Positions 1 through 6,980 of a stretch of 16,103 nucleotides of DNA are shown piece by piece. Numbering within the stretch: the first letter of the stretch is position 1; each line of letters begins with the position of its first letter. The position numbers and the translations under genes are program-made. The stretch covers positions 1 to 16,103 of the forward strand of contig DJYF01000029.1 in assembly GCA_002450035.1 (NCBI GenBank), written 5' to 3'. The DNA comes from Caryophanales bacterium UBA6985. Lineage in GTDB: Bacteria > Bacillota_I > Bacilli_A > RF39 > UBA660. The notes under the pieces are model-generated. The model did not search any database. It was not told where the DNA came from and was given only the letters and a program-made list of their open reading frames with translations.

Positions 1-15
1 GGAGGTCTCTTTGAC
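1..15 (+). promoter_or_regulatory. prfB: Programmed +1 frameshift site of prfB
   Basis: In the upstream (zero) frame the bases read nGG-AGG-TCT-CTT-TGA-C, while the RF2 body continues in the +1 frame from GAC at 13-15. The parts match the classical RF2 autoregulatory site: an SD-like GGAGG (1-5), a 3-nt spacer, slippery CTT (9-11) and an in-frame TGA followed by C (12-15). In this family, low RF2 lets the ribosome slip and complete the protein, while high RF2 terminates at the TGA. The upstream ORF itself lies outside the window. Confidence 0.9.
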
Positions 16-1032
16 TTAGATAGTAAGAATAAGGAAATAGAAGAGATTGAAAAAGAATTAGAAAATCCTAATATCTGGGAAGATATGGATAATTATAATA
101 AATTATCTAGTAAACTAGCATCTCTAAAAAAAGATACAAAGACATATACTGAGTTAGTTAGTACAATTAGTTCTTATATAGATATGTTAGATTTAGTTGA
201 TGAGTCAACTGATGAGTATAAGGAAATATCAAATGAATATTCAACTATTGAAGAGACTGTAAGCGAATTTGAAACAAAAAGTTTACTTAACGGTGAATTT
301 GATAAGGATAATTGTTATTTAGAAATACATCCAGGTGCTGGTGGTACTGAAAGTTGTGATTGGGCTAACATGCTTCTTAGAATGTATACAATGTTCTTTG
401 ATAAATTTGGATTTAAATATACCATCATAGATAAACTACCAGGAGAAGAAGCAGGTATTAAAAGTGTACTTATTTATGTAACTGGTGATAATGCATATGG
501 TTATTTAAAAAGTGAAATAGGAGTTCATAGGTTAGTTAGAATTAGTCCTTTCAATGCAAATGGAAAAAGACAAACTTCTTTTGCGGCTGTTAATGTAACT
601 CCTGAGTTTCCAAATGTATCAAAAGATATAGAAATAAGAGATGAAGATATTAGAATAGATGTTTATAGATCATCTGGTAATGGAGGACAAGGAGTAAATA
701 CAACTGATTCTGCAGTAAGAATTACTCATATTCCATCAGGTATAGTTGTTACTTGTCAAAATGAAAGAAGTCAAATTAAGAATAAAGAAACAGCTCTTAA
801 TGTACTTAAGAACAAGCTATATCAAATAGAAGTTAGAGAAAGACAAGATAATATTAATGAATTAAAGGGAACTAGCAATATAGACTTTGGTAGTCAAATA
901 AGAAATTATGTTTTAGAACCTTATACATTAGTTAAAGATGTAAGAACAGGCGAAGAAACAAATAATGCTAGTAAAGTATTAGATGGAGATATTTATAGAT
1001 TTATAAATGCATATTTAAGATTAAAGAGGTAG
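1..1032 (+). CDS. prfB: Peptide chain release factor 2 (5' end missing)
   Basis: RF2 reads UAA and UGA in the ribosomal A site and triggers peptide release. The frame is open from base 1, and its first residues (GGLFDL) are the usual RF2 sequence just after the frameshift site, so the gene starts upstream of the window and the ATG at 85 is internal. About 343 codons are visible; roughly two dozen N-terminal codons are probably missing. The SPF tripeptide of the codon-recognition domain, specific to RF2, is at 544-552. The catalytic GGQ loop is at 682-690 in the context SSGNGGQGVN. The yitT ATG follows the TAG stop by one base, so the two are co-transcribed and probably translationally coupled. 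Identification as RF2 rather than RF1 rests on SPF (RF1 has PxT) and on the frameshift site. Confidence 0.97.
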   Translation, partial: GGLFDLDSKNKEIEEIEKELENPNIWEDMDNYNKLSSKLASLKKDTKTYTELVSTISSYIDMLDLVDESTDEYKEISNEYSTIEETVSEFETKSLLNGEFDKDNCYLEIHPGAGGTESCDWANMLLRMYTMFFDKFGFKYTIIDKLPGEEAGIKSVLIYVTGDNAYGYLKSEIGVHRLVRISPFNANGKRQTSFAAVNVTPEFPNVSKDIEIRDEDIRIDVYRSSGNGGQGVNTTDSAVRITHIPSGIVVTCQNERSQIKNKETALNVLKNKLYQIEVRERQDNINELKGTSNIDFGSQIRNYVLEPYTLVKDVRTGEETNNASKVLDGDIYRFINAYLRLKR

Positions 1033-1033
1033 T

Positions 1034-1867
1034 ATGAAAAGAATTAAAAAGGTGTTATCAATTTTATTAAGTTTAGAATTAATTGCATTAGCATATGTAT
1101 TATTTATAATACCTAATGGTTTTATTTCATTTGGTGTAGATGGTATAGGTGCTCTTATATATAATTTTAATGGTATTAACCCTGCGGTTAATATTATATT
1201 AATTAATTCTATTCTTTTACTTATTTGTTCTTTATTTGCTAGTAAAGAAAGTATAAAAAGATATTTGCTTCCTGCACTTGGTATTCCATTATTTATACTT
1301 ATTAATTTTATAGTATTAAATAATTATAAATTAGAGTTACCAGAAGTAGCAGTTACTCTACTAGTTGCTGGTACTTTAAGTGGAACAGGTTATAGTATGC
1401 TTTATAGAAATGGATATGGAGCAAGTGTAATCTTCTTAGTTGAAGATCTTATAGGTAAATATACTAAGATACATAGTAAGATTTATTCATGGATAGTGGA
1501 TATTGCTTTATTAATTATTCTACTTATAACAAAAAATTATCGTATAATGATATATTCTTTAGTTATAATTGGTATTACTAAGTATATGACTACTAAAGCA
1601 AGATTTGGTATTAATAGTTCTAAGATGTTTTATATCTTTACTAATGAAGAAAATGAAGTAAAAAATTATATTCTTCATGTTCTAGGATACGAACTAACAG
1701 TAGTAGAATCTCGTGGTGGTTATACTAAAGAAAAGAGCAAGATATTAATAAGTGTTATTGATTCAAAAGATTACTATAAAGTTAAAACAGGCATTAAAGA
1801 AATTGATCCTAAAGCATTTATTGCAATAACTGATACATATGATGTAATTAATGCTAAAACATTCTAG
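1034..1867 (+). CDS. YitT family membrane protein (YitT + DUF2179)
   Basis: A 277-residue integral membrane protein. The first ~190 residues hold five or six hydrophobic segments (for example residues 8-30, 55-70, 78-98, 100-120 and 150-185), with glycine-rich turns such as FGVDGIGALI. The C-terminal ~80 residues form a soluble domain (SKMFYIFTNEE through ITDTYDVINA) of the DUF2179 type. This two-part layout is the usual YitT architecture in Firmicutes; the substrate and activity of the family are not established. AAAGAGGT inside the end of prfB serves as its SD. The lipoprotein gene follows the TAG stop by 8 nt, so it is the middle gene of a three-gene unit. Confidence 0.85.
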   Translation: MKRIKKVLSILLSLELIALAYVLFIIPNGFISFGVDGIGALIYNFNGINPAVNIILINSILLLICSLFASKESIKRYLLPALGIPLFILINFIVLNNYKLELPEVAVTLLVAGTLSGTGYSMLYRNGYGASVIFLVEDLIGKYTKIHSKIYSWIVDIALLIILLITKNYRIMIYSLVIIGITKYMTTKARFGINSSKMFYIFTNEENEVKNYILHVLGYELTVVESRGGYTKEKSKILISVIDSKDYYKVKTGIKEIDPKAFIAITDTYDVINAKTF

Positions 1868-1875
1868 GAGGGTTT

Positions 1876-2370
1876 ATGAAAAAAATTAAAGATTTAGTTT
1901 TATTACTACTAATTGTTTTTTCAACTGGATGTGCTAAAAGAAGTGCTATATCATCAGATGACTTTTATGAAAAAACTAATAAAGATTACAAAGTAGTAGA
2001 TGTTAAGGATGAACATTATGATTTTTCAGATGGAGCATATGCTTTATCAGGAAATAATAATTTAAAAGTTATATTTGTTGATACAACAGAACAAATGGCT
2101 AAAAGTATGTATGTAGATGAAACTAAAAATGCATATAGTATTGCTTCTGCTGATTTATTAGAACAAAATAAAGAAAATAAGAATTATGAACTAAAAGAAT
2201 CAGATATAAAGAAAACTATTGCAACTGGTGATAATTTCTCAATTGTAGAAATATCAACATCCAAGAAATATTATAGAATATCTTGGATTAAAGATACTCT
2301 TATGATTGGTCAAGTTGATTTAAATGATAAAACTACTTTATTTGATTTAATGAAAAAGCTAGGTTACTAG
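1876..2370 (+). CDS. Small predicted lipoprotein, unknown function
   Basis: The 164-residue product begins with a short lysine-containing leader, a leucine-rich hydrophobic core (residues 7-16) and a lipobox-like FSTGC ending at Cys19, which suggests export and lipid anchoring on the outer face of the membrane. The -3 residue of the lipobox is Ser rather than the usual Leu, so the processing call is probable rather than certain. The mature part is hydrophilic, mixed alpha/beta in appearance, and I do not recognise the family. AGGAGGG at 1866-1872 is a near-perfect SD and overlaps the stop of the yitT-like gene. The last codons (LGY-stop) lie inside the stem of its terminator. It probably works with or alongside the preceding membrane protein, but only the neighbourhood supports that. 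Confidence 0.75.
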   Translation: MKKIKDLVLLLLIVFSTGCAKRSAISSDDFYEKTNKDYKVVDVKDEHYDFSDGAYALSGNNNLKVIFVDTTEQMAKSMYVDETKNAYSIASADLLEQNKENKNYELKESDIKKTIATGDNFSIVEISTSKKYYRISWIKDTLMIGQVDLNDKTTLFDLMKKLGY

Positions 2371-2376
2371 CTTTTT
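2353..2376 (+). terminator. Intrinsic terminator of the prfB unit, overlapping the stop codon
   Basis: A 10-bp perfect stem, AAAAAGCTAG paired with CTAGCTTTTT around a GTTA loop, ends in the T-run. The stop codon (2368-2370) sits inside the 3' arm, so the sequence ends both protein and transcript. Its GC content is low, so it may be leaky. Confidence 0.7.
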
Positions 2377-2411
2377 ATTATGTAAATCAAAATGTATAAC
2401 AATTAATTTAT

Positions 2412-2439
2412 TTTACATTTATTGGTTAATATATATTAT
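2412..2439 (+). promoter_or_regulatory. Promoter of the orphan small protein
   Basis: TTTACA (2412-2417) is followed after 16 nt by TATTAT (2434-2439). A start site near 2446 leaves a short leader carrying TGAGG at 2448-2452. It also rules out translation from the TTG at 2422, which would lie upstream of the transcript. Confidence 0.6.
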
Positions 2440-2454
2440 GATAAATATGAGGTA

Positions 2455-2775
2455 ATGGATATGGATAGTCAAAAAATTGGAGTTTCCTTAACTAAAATAA
2501 TTGAAAGTGGAGAAATACTAGCTCAAAACATTGATCGTGGAGTTAAAGTTGTTCAAGAACGCCGCACAGTCGATGCTTTTGAGCGTGTTTGTTCAAAAAT
2601 TGAAGATTTCTATAATTCCGTTAAAGATGTTAAATTATCAGGAGTAAATAGGGAAAAAGTAATATCAATATTTAAATCTCTATTACCCGCTGTAAAAGAA
2701 TTAGTAACATTTAAGAATGAAGTATTAACTGTTAAACAAGAAGTCACAAATGTAAAACCAAGTCCATCAATGTAA
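2455..2775 (+). CDS. Hypothetical protein, about 104-106 aa, atypical codon use
   Basis: Not recognised. The start is ATG 2455 or, better spaced from the TGAGG at 2448-2452, ATG 2461. The product is soluble and mostly helical in appearance, with amphipathic stretches (for example SLTKIIESGEILAQNI and FERVCSKIEDFYNSVKDV), no signal peptide and no membrane segment; it ends in a short Pro/Ser tail. Five arginines are encoded by CGT, CGC, CGC, CGT and AGG and none by AGA, whereas AGA dominates in the neighbouring genes. The gene is insulated by its own promoter and a strong terminator. Both points suggest recent acquisition. It lies just upstream of the Abi gene and could be a partner, but the terminator between them argues for separate transcription. 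Confidence 0.65.
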   Translation: MDMDSQKIGVSLTKIIESGEILAQNIDRGVKVVQERRTVDAFERVCSKIEDFYNSVKDVKLSGVNREKVISIFKSLLPAVKELVTFKNEVLTVKQEVTNVKPSPSM

Positions 2776-2790
2776 TATTGATGGTTTTTT
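2764..2790 (+). terminator. Intrinsic terminator of the orphan small protein
   Basis: Stem CCATCAAT (2764-2771) pairs with ATTGATGG (2777-2784) around GTAAT and is followed by six T. The 5' arm encodes the last residues (PSM) and the TAA stop lies in the loop. Confidence 0.85.
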
Positions 2791-2844
2791 ATTGGGTATT
2801 TATACATTCTTGTCAGTGATGTTCTATATTTTTAATACCGAATG

Positions 2845-2865
2845 TGTTAGAATCTTAATAGGTGA
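2845..2865 (+). promoter_or_regulatory. Extended -10 fused to the SD of the abi gene
   Basis: TGT-TAGAAT (2845-2853) is an extended -10 element. Six bases later AGGTGA (2860-2865) starts, then five bases and the ATG. No good -35 is seen. Predicted transcription start is about 2860, giving a leader of about 11 nt. An alternative start from TTGTCA (2810) with TTAATA (2832) would give a longer leader. Confidence 0.5.
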
Positions 2866-2870
2866 ATAGA

Positions 2871-3803
2871 ATGAAAGAGAAAGTATTTAAAACACTCGAT
2901 GAACAAATTGAAATATTAGAAAACAAAAATATTAAGATTCCTGACGTTGAGTATGCTAAACAAATAATTTTACGTGAAAATTATTTCTTCTTAATGGGTT
3001 ACAGACATCTATTTTTGAAAAGAGATGATAGATCACAATTTATAGATGATGTAGAATTTAGAGAAATATATTCTTTATTTTATTTTGATAGACAACTAAG
3101 AAATATACTTTTTAAAAATATATTAATTATTGAAAACAATGCTAAAAGTATATTCTCGTATGTACTTTCTCAAAGACATGGTTATAAAGAAAAAGATTAT
3201 TTAAAACCTTCTAGTTATAATCAAAATCCTGATAAAGTAAAACAAGTTAATGATTTACTTAAGAAGATGAAAAGACAAATAACTGTTAATGGTAGACAAC
3301 ATGAAGCTACTAAACACTATTTAAATAACTATGGTTTTATTCCACTATGGGTAGTAGTTAAGGTTTTATCTTTTGGTATAACATCTGAGTTATATACAAT
3401 CATGAAAAGAACTGACCAAGAAGAAATTGCTAATAAGTTTGGTATTTCCGTAGAAAACTTACTAGCATTCTTGCCAATACTATCTAATTATCGTAATCTA
3501 TGTGCTCATGAGGATATATTATATGATCACAGAACACAAAAGGTTATACCAGATAATAAATACTTAGAATATTTAAATATTCCAAGAATAGATGGAGAAT
3601 ACGTATATGGTAAAGGTGATGTATTCTCAGTAGTTATTATATTTAAATACTTATTATCTAAAACTGACTTTAGATTATTTATGAATGAGCTTAATTATGA
3701 AATAGATCACTTAAGTGGTATACTTCATTCGATTTCTATCGAAAATGTTTTAGATAGAATGGGATTTCCTAATAACTACGCCGCTTTGCTAGATGTTGAA
3801 TAG
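2871..3803 (+). CDS. Abi_2 / AbiF-type abortive infection protein (HEPN RNase-like)
   Basis: A 310-residue cytosolic protein of the Abi_2 superfamily (AbiD/AbiF-like), known for phage abortive infection. Family-like features are the N-terminal Q/I/L-rich helix, the segment FLMGYRHLF (residues ~40-48), a central FYFDRQLRNILF helix (70-81), the segment GFIPLWVVVKVLSFG (155-169) and RNLCAH at 208-213. That last motif is a HEPN-type Rx4H, the catalytic signature of RNA-cleaving HEPN domains. ATG 2871 is chosen over the upstream in-frame GTG (2862) because AGGTGA (2860-2865) lies 5 nt before it. The htrA-like gene starts 13 nt downstream with no promoter between, so the two are probably one unit. 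RNase activity and phage defence are inferred from the family, not shown here. Confidence 0.87.
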   Translation: MKEKVFKTLDEQIEILENKNIKIPDVEYAKQIILRENYFFLMGYRHLFLKRDDRSQFIDDVEFREIYSLFYFDRQLRNILFKNILIIENNAKSIFSYVLSQRHGYKEKDYLKPSSYNQNPDKVKQVNDLLKKMKRQITVNGRQHEATKHYLNNYGFIPLWVVVKVLSFGITSELYTIMKRTDQEEIANKFGISVENLLAFLPILSNYRNLCAHEDILYDHRTQKVIPDNKYLEYLNIPRIDGEYVYGKGDVFSVVIIFKYLLSKTDFRLFMNELNYEIDHLSGILHSISIENVLDRMGFPNNYAALLDVE

Positions 3804-3816
3804 GAGATGTTTATAA

Positions 3817-4935
3817 ATGGCAAACAAAAGTGAAAGCAAAAATAATTACAATAAGTTTATTATAGTTGCATTAGTTTTAGTTGTTGTACTTATATTAGTT
3901 GATGTTTTAGCTAAAAACTTACCATGGGATAACTTATTTAAAAAAGAAGTTATTACAACAAATAAAACAGATGTAACAATAGAAGATACTGGTATTGGTG
4001 AATCAGTTAATAAATTATATGATTCAACAGTAATTGTTAAAGTAAGTGTATCAGGAGGAACTGGTTGGGGTTCAGGAGTTATCTATGATGTAGATGACGA
4101 ATTTGGTTATTTATTAACAAACAATCACGTTGTAGAAAACGCTAAAAAAATAATGATTGAATTTACTAATGAAAAAGAAGTAGAAGGAACATTAGTAGGT
4201 ACAGATGAAATATCTGATATAGCAGTAGTAAAAGTTCCTAAAGAATATGTAATTAAAAAATGTGATATAGGAGATAGTTCTGCACTTAAACTTGGAGATA
4301 CTACATTTGCTATTGGTACTCCAATTAGTCTAACATATTCATTCACTATAACAAGAGGTATTATAAGTGGTAAGAATAGACTAGTAGAAGTAAGTAGTTC
4401 TTCTTCAAACTATAGTTTCTTTGGAAGTTATAATTCGGAAACTTGGTATATGAATTTAATTCAAACTGATGCTGCAGTTAATGCAGGTAATTCAGGTGGA
4501 CCTCTTGCAAATGCTAATGGAGAAGTTGTAGGTATTATTAATAGTAAATTATCTTCAGGATCTTCATCATCAATTGATAACATGGGATTTGGTATTCCAA
4601 TTGAAGATGCCCTTAATATTGCAGATCAACTTAGAAATAAAGGAAAAGTTACTAGACCAATATTAGGTGTAGGATTTGTTACTCAAAATAGATATTATGT
4701 AACTGAAGATACTGAAGATGGTGCTGTCATTGGAAAAGTTGAAAATGGTTCTTCAGCTGATGAAGCAGGTTTAGAGGTAGGAGATGTAATTACTAAATTT
4801 GGTGAATATAACATCAAAGATTATAAGTATTTAAAATATTACTTATATAGATATAAAGTAGGAGACACTATTGAAGTAACATATACTAGAGATGGTAAAG
4901 AAAAAACAACTAAAATAACATTAAGAGAAAGTTAG
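3817..4935 (+). CDS. Membrane-anchored HtrA/DegP-type serine protease with PDZ domain
   Basis: A 372-residue quality-control protease expected on the outer face of the membrane. Residues 1-13 are cytoplasmic and polar, 14-32 form one transmembrane anchor, and a Ser/Thr-rich linker leads to a trypsin-like domain (about 65-275). The catalytic triad is intact: His104 (TNNHVV), Asp134 (SDIAVVKV) and Ser226 (GNSGGP). A PDZ domain follows (about 283-365) with the binding loop at ILGVGF. It resembles the HtrA/HtrB/YyxA group of Firmicutes, but I cannot choose between paralogues. TAGGAGAT overlapping the abi stop gives an SD about 8 nt before ATG 3817. In Bacillus these genes respond to secretion stress; no such operator is seen here, and the gene seems to depend on the abi promoter. 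Confidence 0.93.
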   Translation: MANKSESKNNYNKFIIVALVLVVVLILVDVLAKNLPWDNLFKKEVITTNKTDVTIEDTGIGESVNKLYDSTVIVKVSVSGGTGWGSGVIYDVDDEFGYLLTNNHVVENAKKIMIEFTNEKEVEGTLVGTDEISDIAVVKVPKEYVIKKCDIGDSSALKLGDTTFAIGTPISLTYSFTITRGIISGKNRLVEVSSSSSNYSFFGSYNSETWYMNLIQTDAAVNAGNSGGPLANANGEVVGIINSKLSSGSSSSIDNMGFGIPIEDALNIADQLRNKGKVTRPILGVGFVTQNRYYVTEDTEDGAVIGKVENGSSADEAGLEVGDVITKFGEYNIKDYKYLKYYLYRYKVGDTIEVTYTRDGKEKTTKITLRES

Positions 4936-4954
4936 TATTAAACTAACTTTTTTT
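4928..4954 (+). terminator. Intrinsic terminator after the htrA-like gene
   Basis: AAAGTTAGT pairs with ACTAACTTT around ATTAA and runs into seven T. The TAG stop at 4933-4935 is inside the 5' arm. The ychF promoter begins within the next five bases. Confidence 0.85.
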
Positions 4955-4955
4955 G

Positions 4956-4981
4956 TGTTATAATACTAAACGAAATGAGGG
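4956..4981 (+). promoter_or_regulatory. ychF: Extended -10 promoter and SD of ychF
   Basis: TGT-TATAAT (4956-4964) is a perfect extended -10. The -35 region falls on the preceding terminator stem and shows no consensus. The SD is TGAGGGA (4976-4982), giving a leader of about 17 nt. Confidence 0.7.
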
Positions 4982-4987
4982 ATTAAT

Positions 4988-6091
4988 ATGTCTTTAAAAG
5001 CAGGTATTGTAGGTTTACCTAATGTTGGTAAATCAACATTATTTAATGCAATTACAAAACAACAAGCATTAGCTGCTAATTATCCATTTGCAACTATTGA
5101 ACCAAATGTTGGTGTTGTAACTGTACCAGATAAAAGATTGAATTTTTTAAATGATTTATATAAACCAAAGAGTTTAGTACCAACAGCCTATGAATTTATT
5201 GATATTGCAGGTTTAGTAAAGGGAGCTTCACAAGGTGAAGGTCTTGGTAATAAATTCTTATCACATATTAGAGAAGTAGATGCTATTGTAGAAGTAGTAA
5301 GATGTTTTGAAAATAAAGATATAACACATGTAGAAGGATTAGTTGATCCAATAAGAGATATTAGCATTATTAATACAGAATTAATTTTATCTGACTTAGA
5401 AATTGTGGAAAATAGAATTGCTAAGATGGGTAAGAAAGCTCAAATGACAAAAGATAAACAAGAATTACTTGAAATTGGTGTATTAAATAAATGTAAGGAA
5501 AACCTACTTAAAGAAGTACCACTTCGTTTAGTAGATTTTACCGATGATGAAAAGTTTGTTATGAGAGGTTTCCAATTTATTACTGCTAAACCAATTATCT
5601 ATGTTGCTAATGTTTCAGAGGATGAAGTAGCAACTGCTGATGGCAATGAATATGTTGAAAAGGTAAGAAACTTTGCTTCAATTGAAGGTGCAGGTGTAAT
5701 TACTATGTGTGCAAAAATTGAAGAAGAACTTGCAGGATTAAGTGATGAAGATAGAGAAATGTTTATGACTGACCTTGGTATAGATAACTCAGGATTAGAT
5801 AAATTAATATTCGAAACATATGACTTATTAGGACTTGCTACATTCTTTACATCAGGACCTGATGAATGTAGAGCATGGACATTTAAAAAAGGAATGAAAG
5901 CACCAGAATGTGCAGGTATTATTCATACTGATTTCCAAAGAGGATTTATCCGTGCAGAAGTTATGAGTTATGATGATCTTGTTCAATATGGAACAGAACT
6001 TAAAGTAAAAGAAGCAGGTAAAACTCGTCTTGAAGGTAAAGAATACCTAATGCAAGATGGAGATATAGTATATTTTAGATTTAATGTTTAA
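4988..6091 (+). CDS. ychF: Redox-regulated ATPase YchF/OLA1
   Basis: A 367-residue Obg-family P-loop NTPase, the usual length. The family prefers ATP to GTP, associates with ribosomes and is linked to translation and stress responses. G1 is GLPNVGKST (residues 9-17) and G3 is DIAGLVKGAS (72-81), with the family's hydrophobic residue where most GTPases have catalytic Gln. The altered G4 is NVSE (208-211) instead of NKxD, which explains the ATP preference. A coiled-coil insert (about 130-175) and a C-terminal TGS domain (about 284-367, ending DGDIVYFRFNV) complete the protein. It has its own promoter and terminator. The stop is a tandem TAATAA. Confidence 0.97.
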   Translation: MSLKAGIVGLPNVGKSTLFNAITKQQALAANYPFATIEPNVGVVTVPDKRLNFLNDLYKPKSLVPTAYEFIDIAGLVKGASQGEGLGNKFLSHIREVDAIVEVVRCFENKDITHVEGLVDPIRDISIINTELILSDLEIVENRIAKMGKKAQMTKDKQELLEIGVLNKCKENLLKEVPLRLVDFTDDEKFVMRGFQFITAKPIIYVANVSEDEVATADGNEYVEKVRNFASIEGAGVITMCAKIEEELAGLSDEDREMFMTDLGIDNSGLDKLIFETYDLLGLATFFTSGPDECRAWTFKKGMKAPECAGIIHTDFQRGFIRAEVMSYDDLVQYGTELKVKEAGKTRLEGKEYLMQDGDIVYFRFNV

Positions 6092-6093
6092 TA

Positions 6094-6117
6094 AAAGCCC
6101 GTTTAAACGGGTTTTAT
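6094..6117 (+). terminator. Intrinsic terminator of ychF
   Basis: Stem AAAGCCCG (6094-6101) pairs with CGGGTTTT (6108-6115), with one G-U pair, around TTTAAA. The GC-rich core and T-run make it a strong terminator. Confidence 0.85.
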
Positions 6118-6132
6118 CGTTTTATTTTGTAG

Positions 6133-6161
6133 TTTACAAATAAACACTTGTTTGCTATAAT
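6133..6161 (+). promoter_or_regulatory. Promoter of rpsF-ssb-rpsR
   Basis: TTTACA (6133-6138), a 17-nt spacer and TATAAT (6156-6161), also preceded by TGC as an extended -10. This is the best sigma-A-type promoter in the window. The predicted start is near 6168, giving a leader of about 60 nt. Confidence 0.9.
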
Positions 6162-6168
6162 ACATTTT

Positions 6169-6221
6169 GAGCGAGAAGCTCCTTGCTTATACAAGGGTAT
6201 AAGCCGTAGACCATAAGGAGG
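6169..6221 (+). promoter_or_regulatory. S6:S18 ribosomal protein leader motif
   Basis: The rpsF leader folds into an outer helix CTCCTT (6179-6184) with AAGGAG (6215-6220) enclosing a perfect hairpin GCTTATAC (6185-6192) / GTATAAGC (6197-6204) with loop AAGG. Directly 3' of the inner stem is CCG (6204-6206) in an unpaired stretch before the outer helix closes. A helix, a bulge with conserved CCG and an SD-sequestering outer stem are the marks of the known S6:S18 autoregulatory RNA, in which the S6-S18 complex binds its own mRNA and blocks translation. The SD AAGGAGG is buried in the outer helix. A competing hairpin GAGC (6169-6172) / GCTC (6178-6181) would free the SD. Confidence 0.82.
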
Positions 6222-6228
6222 TGTAAGA

Positions 6229-6516
6229 ATGAAAAAATACGAAATGATGTTCATTGTTAAATCTACTATTGATGAAACTGTTGCTAACGCTGCTGTTGAA
6301 TCATTAAAATCAGTAGTAACTAGCATGAAAGGTGAAATTTCTAAATTCGACAATTTAGGAAATAAGAAATTAGCTTACCCAATCAAAAAAGAAGTAACTG
6401 GTACTTACTATGTTATGTACTTTGAAGCAACTAGAGAAGTTGTTGCTGAACTTGATCGTAAAGCTAGAATTGACGAATCAATTTTAAGACATTTAATTAT
6501 TAAAGACGGAGAATAA
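6229..6516 (+). CDS. rpsF: 30S ribosomal protein S6
   Basis: 95 residues, normal bacterial length. S6 binds the central domain of 16S rRNA together with S18 in the small-subunit platform. Family features are the start MKKYEMMFIVKS, the middle GNKKLAYPIKKE (residues 44-55) with TGTYYVMYFEA, and the end IDESILRHLIIK. SD AAGGAGGTG precedes ATG 6229 and is also the sequestered strand of the leader motif. It is first in the conserved rpsF-ssb-rpsR order; the ssb ATG follows its TAA by 3 nt. Confidence 0.98.
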   Translation: MKKYEMMFIVKSTIDETVANAAVESLKSVVTSMKGEISKFDNLGNKKLAYPIKKEVTGTYYVMYFEATREVVAELDRKARIDESILRHLIIKDGE

Positions 6517-6519
6517 GAT

Positions 6520-6966
6520 ATGAATAATGTATGTTTGATAGGAAGATTAACTAGGGACCCTGAATTAAGAACTACTACTAATGGAGCAAGTACTACTACT
6601 TTTTCTATTGCTGTAGATGGTTATAGAAATGCTAATGGGGAAACACATACTGATTTTATTAATATAGTCGTATGGAATAAACAAGCTGAGAACGTTGTTA
6701 AATATGTACATAAAGGTTCTCAAGTTGGTATAAATGGAAGAATTTCATCAAGATCTTATACTGCTCAAGATGGAACTACTAGATATGTTACTGAAGTAGT
6801 CGCTTCATCTGTAACATTCTTAGGTTCAAGAAATGACGGTACAAGTTCTACAAACGAAAGTGATTCATCATATGATTCAGCTCCAACAGCTGACTTCTCA
6901 GATGACCAATTAAATGGTTTTGAAGAAGACGTTACTTTAAGTGATGATGATGAATTACCATTCTAG
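6520..6966 (+). CDS. ssb: Single-stranded DNA-binding protein
   Basis: 148 residues. An N-terminal OB fold (about 1-104) starts with the typical NNVCLIGRLTRDPELR and contains FINIVVWNKQAENVVKYVHKGS, with aromatic residues for stacking on DNA. A Ser/Thr/Asp-rich linker and an acidic tail end in DDDELPF, the conserved partner-docking peptide for replication and repair proteins. Placement between rpsF and rpsR is standard for Firmicutes. Only the weak SD GGAGAA lies before ATG 6520, at the very end of rpsF, which suggests translational coupling. Confidence 0.98.
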   Translation: MNNVCLIGRLTRDPELRTTTNGASTTTFSIAVDGYRNANGETHTDFINIVVWNKQAENVVKYVHKGSQVGINGRISSRSYTAQDGTTRYVTEVVASSVTFLGSRNDGTSSTNESDSSYDSAPTADFSDDQLNGFEEDVTLSDDDELPF

Positions 6967-6980
6967 AAAGGACGTAAATT

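Noticed and set aside
85..87. ATG as the start of prfB
   Set aside because: The frame is open to base 1 with conserved RF2 residues upstream, and the frameshift site lies at 1-15.
2422..2454. TTG start giving a longer orphan protein
   Set aside because: It lies inside the promoter (between the -35 and -10 boxes), upstream of the predicted transcript start, and has no SD.
2610..2807. Minus-strand 65-aa frame
   Set aside because: Shadow of the orphan gene running through its terminator; no SD or family resemblance.
4125..4346. Minus-strand 73-aa frame
   Set aside because: Opposite the protease domain coding sequence; no start signals.
6114..6353. Minus-strand 79-aa frame over the rpsF leader
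   Set aside because: It overlaps the promoter, the S6:S18 motif and rpsF, and has no SD.
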